The notes below the pieces were generated by a model, which saw nothing but the letters and a program-made list of their open reading frames with translations, was not told the origin of the DNA and did no database searches. Made by a program: the position numbers and the translations under genes. This document shows, piece after piece, positions 1-5,180 of a DNA stretch of 14,968 nucleotides. Source of the stretch: UMGS1663 sp963621995 (GTDB lineage: Bacteria > Bacillota > Clostridia > TANB77 > CAG-508); assembly GCA_963621995.1 (NCBI GenBank), contig CAVFFZ010000027.1:1-14968 (forward strand), in the 5' to 3' direction. The first letter of the stretch is position 1. Each line of letters begins with the position of its first letter.

Positions 1-181
1 TTCTAGTTCTATGTGCATCATTCATAATTTCTGTAAAAACTTTTCTAGCTAATTCATATGTTAATTCTCCAGTTCGTTCTAATATTTCTATATCTTGCTC
101 ATATCCATAGAAACCTAGCTCTTGCTTTATAAACTTTTGTATTCTCTTTCTATTTTGTTCATCTAATATTATTTTTTCCAT
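1..181 (-). CDS. Partial small protein downstream of the relaxase (N-terminal 60 residues)
   Basis: A reading frame opens with ATG at 179-181 and runs off the left edge without a stop. It begins MEKIILDEQNRKRIQKFI and continues through a GFYGYEQDIEIL stretch to NDAHRTR. An AAGGA ribosome binding site lies about 9 bases upstream. The visible part is charged, helical and lacks a signal peptide or membrane segment. It is the next gene after the MobV relaxase, with an 82-base gap, so it probably belongs to the same mobilizable element. I do not recognise the family, and no function is assigned. The start is supported by the ribosome binding site and by the unbroken frame to the edge. Confidence 0.6.
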   Translation of the reverse strand, partial: MEKIILDEQNRKRIQKFIKQELGFYGYEQDIEILERTGELTYELARKVFTEIMNDAHRTR

Positions 182-263
182 TAAAATAAATCCTTTTTAT
201 TATACTTTAGTCCTAGTTTATTATCGCATATTTAACTTTTTTTTACAATATTTTTACTACATT

Positions 264-1451
264 TTATATTTCCAAATCCCATTCCTTTTCCGTTTCTTCG
301 TGTTTTATCTGTTTTTCCACATCTAGTAACATATTATTTTCTTTTTGAAAATCTCTAATTAAATAATCTTCTGCCCCCATATCGAATTTCTTGCAAATCC
401 AAGTTATGAATTTACCAATAGTTTCTTTAAACCTATCTACTACTTTTTTCAAATAATTATTCTCTTTTTCCAAGACTTTAATTTTGCTTTTATATTTCCA
501 TTCTATATCAATTTCTTTTTCTTTATATTCAGACTTTATTTGTTCAACTTCATTGTACAAAATTCTATTATTAGCAAGTATTTTGTCTCTTTCTTTTTGA
601 TATTTTTCCGTTTCTTCAATAATTTGTGCTTGCCTAGTTAATTGCTTATGCAAAGCCATATTGTCTTGGTATAAATTTTGAATTACATTATCTTTAGGTT
701 TTATAATTTCTTCTAAAATCTTTTCATCTCTTTTCTTTGATAATCTATTTATATTAATATCAGCTATATCTGGAACTTCTGGTAATTCTAATTTTATGTT
801 TTGTAATATTTCTTTTGTTTGTTTAAAATTAGTTATCTTCTTATATTCTTCAATAGAATAATGTTCTATATTAGTTTCTTCCTTTGGCAAGCCTCTTTGC
901 AAATCAAACCCATTTTCTACCATATACTCGTAAAAACCATTTTGTAATTGTCTGTAACTATCTTTTGCTTTCCAAAATTCACTACAAGCTAATTTTTCAA
1001 TAGAATTTCCTTTTTTATCTGTTGTATGGACTACTGGTAAAAATACTAAATGCATATGAGGTGTTTGTTCATCCATATGCACTTTTGCAGACATTATATA
1101 TTGTTCTCCTAAGTCTTTGTATTCAGATACAAATCTATATGCAGTTTCAAAAAATCTCTTTGTTTCTTCTTCTCCTATTCTTTCAAAATAATCATGATCT
1201 GATGTTATTATATATTCACAAGCTATATTACTTACTGTTTTAATTTGTCCTTTTAAATTATATTTTTCTCTTATTTTATCAAATTCTTTTTCATAACTAT
1301 ATTGTGGAGATTTTAACGAATAGTTTAAATATGATTTTTCTTTGTCTATATTTTCATTCGAATAATTTTTATTTTTTCTTTCATTATGTCTAAATATTCC
1401 TTTTAAATTTTCTCTTTTGTATTTTGTGTTTCTAATAATTGCATAACTCAT
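264..1451 (-). CDS. mobV: MobV-family relaxase (Pre/Mob plasmid recombination enzyme)
   Basis: This 395-aa protein is a relaxase that would nick the element's oriT and lead the transferred strand during mobilization by a helper conjugation system. The N-terminal part has the MobV hallmarks: a HNER motif near residue 22, a NENIDKEKSYLNY stretch just after it, and the metal-binding motif HMDEQTPHMH at residues 125-134 (three His, with Asp-Glu after the first). Residues from about 250 to 345 form a long charged coiled coil, usual for MobV proteins. The length fits the family, and an AAGGA-like ribosome binding site precedes the ATG. It lies downstream of a strong inverted repeat (1547-1594) that is a plausible oriT. 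No type IV secretion genes are visible, so the element would be mobilizable rather than self-transmissible. The gene looks intact. Confidence 0.93.
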   Translation of the reverse strand: MSYAIIRNTKYKRENLKGIFRHNERKNKNYSNENIDKEKSYLNYSLKSPQYSYEKEFDKIREKYNLKGQIKTVSNIACEYIITSDHDYFERIGEEETKRFFETAYRFVSEYKDLGEQYIMSAKVHMDEQTPHMHLVFLPVVHTTDKKGNSIEKLACSEFWKAKDSYRQLQNGFYEYMVENGFDLQRGLPKEETNIEHYSIEEYKKITNFKQTKEILQNIKLELPEVPDIADININRLSKKRDEKILEEIIKPKDNVIQNLYQDNMALHKQLTRQAQIIEETEKYQKERDKILANNRILYNEVEQIKSEYKEKEIDIEWKYKSKIKVLEKENNYLKKVVDRFKETIGKFITWICKKFDMGAEDYLIRDFQKENNMLLDVEKQIKHEETEKEWDLEI

Positions 1452-1546
1452 TTTTAATCATCCTTCTTTATATAAATTCTTCTTTGACAGGCTTACTAAT
1501 AAGACACATTATTCCTAAAATTTTACTTTTCTCTTTTGTCTTGTAA

Positions 1547-1594
1547 CACAACTACAACACTTTTTTATGCTAATCGCAAAAAGTGTTAGTTGTG
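1547..1594. other. Candidate oriT inverted repeat upstream of mobV
   Basis: Left arm 1547-1565 and right arm 1578-1594 pair perfectly except for a 2-base bulge in the left arm (CACAACTA-CA-ACACTTTTT against CACAACTA-ACACTTTTT), around a 12-base loop. It lies about 100 bases upstream of the relaxase start, the usual oriT position for MobV elements. On the relaxase-coding strand the outer arm reads TAGTTGTGTTA (1544-1554). That resembles the pMV158-type MobV nick region as I remember it (TAGTGTGTTA) with one extra T. Assignment as oriT is inference; a regulatory hairpin is the alternative. Confidence 0.5.
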
Positions 1595-1597
1595 GCA

Positions 1598-1613
1598 GGG
1601 AAAAATTTTTCCC
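1598..1613. repeat. 16-bp perfect palindrome GGGAAAAATTTTTCCC
   Basis: A perfect palindrome sits three bases beyond the candidate oriT hairpin. It is flanked by TGTGG on one side and CACAC on the other, which extends the dyad imperfectly. It may be part of the origin of transfer, a protein-binding site, or a hairpin in the leader region ahead of the relaxase gene. Confidence 0.5.
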
Positions 1614-1655
1614 CACACCCCATTTTCAAAAAAATATTTCTTAATATTTTTTTGA

Positions 1656-1693
1656 TTTATCCTAAATTTACTTTATTGCAATTTTAGGATAAA
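1656..1693. repeat. 11-bp perfect inverted repeat (TTTATCCTAAA)
   Basis: Arms at 1656-1666 and 1683-1693 pair perfectly around a 16-base loop. The repeat abuts the terminator hairpin of the upstream HTH gene. It has no T-run on the minus-strand exit side, so it is not itself a convincing terminator for that gene. It may be a protein-binding site or part of a double-strand or single-strand origin. Confidence 0.4.
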
Positions 1694-1736
1694 AAATCAG
1701 CTCCAAAGTAGTTTTATACTCTAGTAGCTGATTTTA
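1689..1736 (-). terminator. Rho-independent terminator after the HTH gene
   Basis: Arms AAAATCAGCT (1693-1702) and AGCTGATTTT (1726-1735) form a perfect 10-bp stem with a 23-base loop. In the minus-strand transcript the stem ends in a U-run. It lies about 20 bases past the stop of the HTH gene (1756-2286). The long loop makes it weaker than a textbook terminator. Confidence 0.6.
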
Positions 1737-1755
1737 TATATGCAAATGTTTGTAA

Positions 1756-2286
1756 CTATAAAAAAGCATCTGCATTTGCATATAATTTAGTAAAGTCAAA
1801 GCCAGTATAATCACGCTGTTCAAAGTTAGCTTTATTACTCTTTTTAATTTGTAATTCCTTATTACAATTATTTTTATTTTTTATATTATTTATTATATCT
1901 TTGTCGTTTTCGCCTATAGGGTGTGGTTCTTTTTGACTACCTGAATAGTTATTTTTACCTATATCCTCTAGGTATTTTTCACTATACCTATTAATACTTT
2001 CTGTAATAGGTATAATTTGTCTTTCTTCAATTTCTTTGGTATCTATTTTATATTTTAGATTAACATCTACATATCCTTTTTCTTTTAATGAACTTACTAT
2101 TTTTGAAACTCTATCGGAGGTTACATTTACAATACTTGCTATATATTTATTACTTGCAAAGCAACTCCCTGTAGCATCACTTAAATATAAAACCATTGAT
2201 AATACTATTTTTTCTTTGTCTGATAATTCATTGTTTAATAAAATTTCTGCTGGAATCCATAATCCCTTTAATTTTTGTTTGCTCAT
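1756..2286 (-). CDS. Helix-turn-helix replication-initiation-type protein of the mobile element
   Basis: This 176-aa protein has an N-terminal winged-helix/HTH domain of the HTH_36 or replication-initiator kind. It opens with LKGLWIPAEILLNNELSDKE, followed by KIVLSMVLYLSD (helix), CFASNKYIASIVNVTSDRVS (helix-turn-helix, about residues 42-61) and a wing around KGYVDVNL. The middle is a low-complexity Asn/Lys linker. The C-terminus carries a NFEQRDYTGFDFTKLYANA tail of a kind often seen on small HTH proteins of plasmids and mobilizable elements. It probably binds DNA for replication or regulation of the element; which of the two cannot be told from sequence. GGAAGGAGAG precedes the ATG, and a terminator follows the stop. 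Confidence 0.75.
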   Translation of the reverse strand: MSKQKLKGLWIPAEILLNNELSDKEKIVLSMVLYLSDATGSCFASNKYIASIVNVTSDRVSKIVSSLKEKGYVDVNLKYKIDTKEIEERQIIPITESINRYSEKYLEDIGKNNYSGSQKEPHPIGENDKDIINNIKNKNNCNKELQIKKSNKANFEQRDYTGFDFTKLYANADAFL

Positions 2287-2368
2287 ATAACTCTCCTTCC
2301 TTTGTTTTTAATTAGCTTCACAATCGATTCCTAGGCTTTTTTATTTGTTTTTAATATAAATTTAGGGC

Positions 2369-2406
2369 AAAAAAATAAGCCCTAAGCTTTCACTCTTAAG
2401 GCTTAT
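2369..2406 (-). terminator. Terminator of the Fic operon
   Basis: On the minus strand, arm ATAAGCC (rising from 2406) pairs with GGCTTAT (ending at 2375), with an inner TAAG/CTTA stem and a short loop. It is followed by seven Ts (2369-2375). An overlapping alternative hairpin, TTAGGGC (2362-2368) with GCCCTAA (2379-2385), uses the T-run as its loop. It lies between the UPF0158 gene and the HTH gene and should end the three-gene transcript. Confidence 0.7.
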
Positions 2407-2409
2407 CTC

Positions 2410-2449
2410 AAATGTGGAACTTTTTTTATATCGTTTTTGTTTCACATTT
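2410..2449. promoter_or_regulatory. Inverted pair of the 11-bp AAATGTGAAAC motif beyond the operon end
   Basis: AAATGTGGAAC (2410-2420, one mismatch) and GTTTCACATTT (2439-2449) form an inverted pair with an 18-base spacer. The same motif occurs in four perfect copies upstream of the Fic gene, so this pair matches those operators. No good promoter is visible around it. It may bind the same regulator, act as a boundary of the cargo module, or contribute a hairpin next to the terminator. Confidence 0.5.
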
Positions 2450-2455
2450 TTATAT

Positions 2456-2857
2456 TTACATATATTCTAATTCATTTTGTTTACACCAACTAATTGCTAT
2501 TTCCTTATATCTTTTATCTCTAAAATTATACCATTCTTGAATTATGTCCATTTCAATACAATAGTCTTTAAATCTTCTAAAAGCTCCTTTACCTTGTATT
2601 AGTCGTTGTAAATTATTACTTATTTCTGAGTTATCAATTGTTTCTATAAAATCTTCCATCATTTTATATTCATTTATTTCATATTGTGTTGGAAGTATTA
2701 TTGACTCTTCAAATAATTCATCAATTTCATCTTCTGACAAATCTCCATATTCTCCTATATTTGATAAAAAGATTTCATCTTTATGTAGATTATAATAGCA
2801 ATCAACAATATCATCTACCATTTCTAATCCTTCTATTATTTTAGATAATGTTACCAT
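2456..2857 (-). CDS. UPF0158 family protein
   Basis: This 133-aa protein matches the uncharacterised UPF0158 family by pattern. It has an N-terminal LSKIIEGLEMVDDIVDCYYN segment and an acidic middle. The C-terminal block, LIQGKGAFRRFKDYC...EWYNFRDKRYKEIAISWCKQN (about residues 85-128), is the family's most recognisable part. It has no signal peptide or membrane segment, so it is cytosolic. The biochemical role of UPF0158 is unknown. It is the last gene of a three-gene operon, starting 17 bases after the 330-aa gene with AAGGAG ahead of the ATG. Length is close to that of the conserved core. Confidence 0.72.
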   Translation of the reverse strand: MVTLSKIIEGLEMVDDIVDCYYNLHKDEIFLSNIGEYGDLSEDEIDELFEESIILPTQYEINEYKMMEDFIETIDNSEISNNLQRLIQGKGAFRRFKDYCIEMDIIQEWYNFRDKRYKEIAISWCKQNELEYM

Positions 2858-2874
2858 ATTCTACTCCTTTTTTT

Positions 2875-3867
2875 TTATTTAAATATTTTTCTAAACTCAA
2901 TTGGTGAATATCCACCTAACATATATTGAGGACTATTATTGTACCAATCTGTAAATAAATTCATAAATTTTTTTAATTCTTTATCATCCTCAAACATACA
3001 CATATTAGATAAATCGCCTAAAATATCTATTCCTAATTCGTTATTTTTTAATAGTCTCTTAAATGTCCATTCATATATATTGTCATTTTTAGATTTTAGA
3101 AATTTGTATAATTTTTTTGCTCTTTCGTCATATAGATATTCTTCTCTTTTTAATAACTCTTGCTTACTAAATTGTTTATATTTCATTCTTCTTGCTCTTT
3201 GTTCTTCAGCAATTTGACCTATGTCAATAGGCACTTCCTCCTCATCTAAGTATGTAACAAATGGTTGTATTTCATTAATATTTGTCCATCTAATATTATA
3301 ATCATTTATAAAAGTATTTAAGTTTAATCTCGTAAAATAAATATCTCTTAATTCTGTTTCAGTTATTATTTCATTCATATACTTACTTAATTGTTTTCTT
3401 AGAAATTCAAAATCCACTATCCCATATGCATATAACATACATTTAGTTAAATCTTCTATTTCTCCATATCTTTTTGCTATTTTCTTATTTTCTTCTGAAA
3501 ATAATCCTTTTAATTTTTCTATTACCCCTGGATTTAATGTGTAATTATAATCATGATACTTAACTCTTAAAACTATAATCATAGCCTCTTCTAAAAATCT
3601 TATATCTGGATGCTCTCTTTTTAAGAAAAATGTCTTTATATCATCGCTTGTCTTAGCATATTCAATTAACCTTTCTAAATCTTTATAAGTTCTATATGGT
3701 AGCATTTCTATAATTTTCTCTTCATCTGCGTTCTCATATATATCTGGCATCATTTTTAGTATATCTTCTTTAGTTGTGCTTTCTTTAATATTGTTTTCAA
3801 ATACACTATTTACTACGAATATCATTGTATCTTTTGTTACATTTATTCTTCCATTATATTCTCCCAT
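2875..3867 (-). CDS. Uncharacterised 330-aa protein of the Fic operon
   Basis: This is a soluble, mostly helical 330-aa protein without a signal peptide, membrane segment or evident catalytic motif. The N-terminal third (to about residue 70) reads like a small helical domain. A central region has LYAYGIVDFEFLRKQL (about 147-162). The C-terminus ends YNNSPQYMLGGYSPIEF, resembling the short C-terminal N-x-P-x-W/Y-x-L-x-G-x-x-P-x-E motif of a broad group of uncharacterised Firmicutes proteins, some of which carry SEC-C zinc motifs. No Cys cluster is present here. It sits 36 bases after the Fic gene and 17 bases before the UPF0158 gene, behind a GAAGGGG ribosome binding site, so the three are co-transcribed. 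I do not recognise a function; a partner of the Fic protein is conceivable but only from context. Confidence 0.7.
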   Translation of the reverse strand: MGEYNGRINVTKDTMIFVVNSVFENNIKESTTKEDILKMMPDIYENADEEKIIEMLPYRTYKDLERLIEYAKTSDDIKTFFLKREHPDIRFLEEAMIIVLRVKYHDYNYTLNPGVIEKLKGLFSEENKKIAKRYGEIEDLTKCMLYAYGIVDFEFLRKQLSKYMNEIITETELRDIYFTRLNLNTFINDYNIRWTNINEIQPFVTYLDEEEVPIDIGQIAEEQRARRMKYKQFSKQELLKREEYLYDERAKKLYKFLKSKNDNIYEWTFKRLLKNNELGIDILGDLSNMCMFEDDKELKKFMNLFTDWYNNSPQYMLGGYSPIEFRKIFK

Positions 3868-3903
3868 ATTTTAACCCCTTCAATTTTATATTTACTGTTT
3901 CTT

Positions 3904-4836
3904 TTATATATTCATATAGCATTTTCCCTTAATAAATTTTTTTATTTGTTTTTCATCTTTTCCCTCATAATATGAAATAAGTAAGTCCTTAAATTCTTCT
4001 GTTAGCTCTGCTGGAATCGCTATAATACCTTTTCCTTTTGAAATTAAATAATGGTTGCTATAAATTACAGCTGTTCTTTTATTTCCATCAATAAATATTT
4101 GTTTTTTCATTGTGTATAATAAAAGTTCGATTGCTCTGTCTATATCATCCAGTTCCTTACTAAAAATTTCTTCTAATTCTTCTTTTATTACACTTTCAAT
4201 AGGCAAATCTGGTTTCCATGTTGTTCCACCTATTGTTACTGGTGTATTTCTTACTTTACCTGCTGTATAATAAAATCCTTCTTCTACCATTTTATTTATT
4301 TCGCATAATAAAGCAAAGTTTGTATCACTTAAAATAACATTTTTATTTAATATAAATTCCCAAGCATGTTTTAGATTTACTATTTTTAGTATATCTTCAG
4401 ATGTCATATTATTTACTTTTCCACCTTCAATAATACTTTCTGTATCTGCAAATGTAGTTGCAACACCTTCTAATATAGCTTGTTTATATATTGTATCTAC
4501 TAAATGTCTTTTCGCAAAGTCTATATTTTGTTCTACTTTTTCTGATAACTCTTCTTCTGTATAATTTAATTGTTTTAGTTTTTTTGTTATCTCTCTTATT
4601 TGCTTTTTCAATTGTTTTGCTTTAATGCTATTATTTAATACTAAATTATATAATTCATCAGAATATTCTCCAACATATTTTGTTAAAGCTACTCCATCTT
4701 CTCTATAATGTACATATATATATTTATTAGATTCATTTTCTCTTATTTCTACTGATCCATATGCAAGTGATTGTAATTCATGTTCAAGAACCTGTTTACT
4801 TTGAAGAAGATTCATAATTTCAATTTTTTCTTCCAT
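3904..4836 (-). CDS. Fic-domain protein with Gln in place of the catalytic His
   Basis: This 310-aa Fic-fold protein is the first gene of the cargo operon. Fic enzymes normally transfer AMP or another nucleotide-derived group to target proteins, using a HxFx(D/E)GN(G/K)R loop. Here that loop is QIFIDGNKR at residues 246-254, so the catalytic His position is Gln246. The anion-binding and metal-coordinating residues (Asp250, Gly251, Asn252, Arg254) are kept. Upstream, TESIIEGG (132-139) resembles the N-terminal inhibitory helix motif [S/T]xxxE[G/N], with Glu137-Gly138 matching but the Ser/Thr displaced by a residue. Residues about 75-105 form a charged coiled coil. There is no signal peptide. 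AAGGAGG precedes the ATG. It may be a non-AMPylating or regulatory Fic variant. No small antitoxin gene of the Phd or FicA kind is adjacent. Confidence 0.85.
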   Translation of the reverse strand: MEEKIEIMNLLQSKQVLEHELQSLAYGSVEIRENESNKYIYVHYREDGVALTKYVGEYSDELYNLVLNNSIKAKQLKKQIREITKKLKQLNYTEEELSEKVEQNIDFAKRHLVDTIYKQAILEGVATTFADTESIIEGGKVNNMTSEDILKIVNLKHAWEFILNKNVILSDTNFALLCEINKMVEEGFYYTAGKVRNTPVTIGGTTWKPDLPIESVIKEELEEIFSKELDDIDRAIELLLYTMKKQIFIDGNKRTAVIYSNHYLISKGKGIIAIPAELTEEFKDLLISYYEGKDEKQIKKFIKGKCYMNI

Positions 4837-4851
4837 GATTTTCCTCCTTAT

Positions 4852-4967
4852 AAATGTGAAACATTTTTGCTTAATTTATTTGATTTTGTTTCACATTTTT
4901 ATTATATCATAAATTTTAAAAAATGTGAAACTTTTTTTGTATTTTTTCTCTAATTTGTTTCACATTT
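4852..4967. promoter_or_regulatory. Four-copy AAATGTGAAAC operator array upstream of the Fic operon
   Basis: The 11-bp motif AAATGTGAAAC occurs at 4852-4862 and 4921-4931, and its reverse complement at 4888-4898 and 4957-4967. Copies alternate in orientation with spacers of 25, 22 and 25 bases, so the two outer pairs have identical geometry. The central 22-base gap holds the promoter -10 box; one copy overlaps the -35 box and the next covers the expected transcription start. This layout suggests repression by a dimeric DNA-binding protein that could loop or tile across the array. Alternating hairpin formation is also possible. Confidence 0.75.
4901..4929 (-). promoter_or_regulatory. Sigma-A-type promoter of the Fic operon
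   Basis: On the minus strand, TTCACA (4924-4929) and TATAAT (4901-4906) are separated by 17 bases: a perfect -10 box and a -35 box one base from consensus. Transcription should start near 4,893, giving a leader of about 57 bases before the Fic ATG at 4836. The -35 box lies inside one copy of the 11-bp operator motif and the start site inside the next. Confidence 0.75.
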
Positions 4968-5097
4968 TTTAATTTGTTGTATTATTTGATTTTATCACTA
5001 ATTTTGTATCAATAAGGTGTGTTTTTAAATACTTTTAATACAAAATTAATAACAATATGTATTTTTAAGAGTATCAATATTTTTTATAAGGATTTCA

Positions 5098-5180
5098 ACT
5101 TCGCTATCGCTCAGTTGCATAAGTTATCTGTAACTCACTGCGTTCGAACGGCTAACTTAAAAACTGGCGCTAACAACAAC
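5098..5180. other. GC-elevated, hairpin-containing segment at the element/glucan synthase junction
   Basis: Hand counting gives 32 G+C in 70 bases (5101-5170), about 46 %, in surroundings far lower than that. It contains a nested dyad (about 5108-5142: CAGT...ACTG outside, AGTTA-TCTG-TAACT inside) directly followed by the 10-bp palindrome CGTTCGAACG (5141-5150). It lies exactly where the glucan synthase frame loses homology. It could be an element terminus, a recombination site or a dispersed repeat. Between it and the operator array (about 4968-5097) the DNA is AT-rich with only an imperfect ATACTTTTAA dyad. Confidence 0.45.

Larger units (their letters stand above)
1..5180. mobile_element. 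One end of a MobV mobilizable element with Fic cargo, joined to the broken glucan synthase gene
   Basis: Everything left of about 5,180 has mobile-element content: relaxase, candidate oriT, HTH replication-type gene and an operon of accessory genes, all in one direction. The boundary is inferred from the glucan synthase frame, which matches its family through GGQYTH and then reads ECCC and a stop. The segment just beyond (about 5,098-5,180) has a distinct base composition and hairpins. The left end, any integrase and the second target junction are outside the window, so element class, size and target duplication cannot be given. A rearrangement or assembly join rather than a clean insertion is possible. 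Confidence 0.65.

Noticed and set aside
3904..4836. Classical Phd-Doc or FicTA toxin-antitoxin pair
   Set aside because: No small antitoxin gene overlaps or precedes it, the protein is 310 aa with its own inhibitory-like helix, and the catalytic His is missing.
4852..4967. CRISPR array
   Set aside because: The repeats are only 11 bp, alternate in orientation and surround a promoter, with no cas genes.
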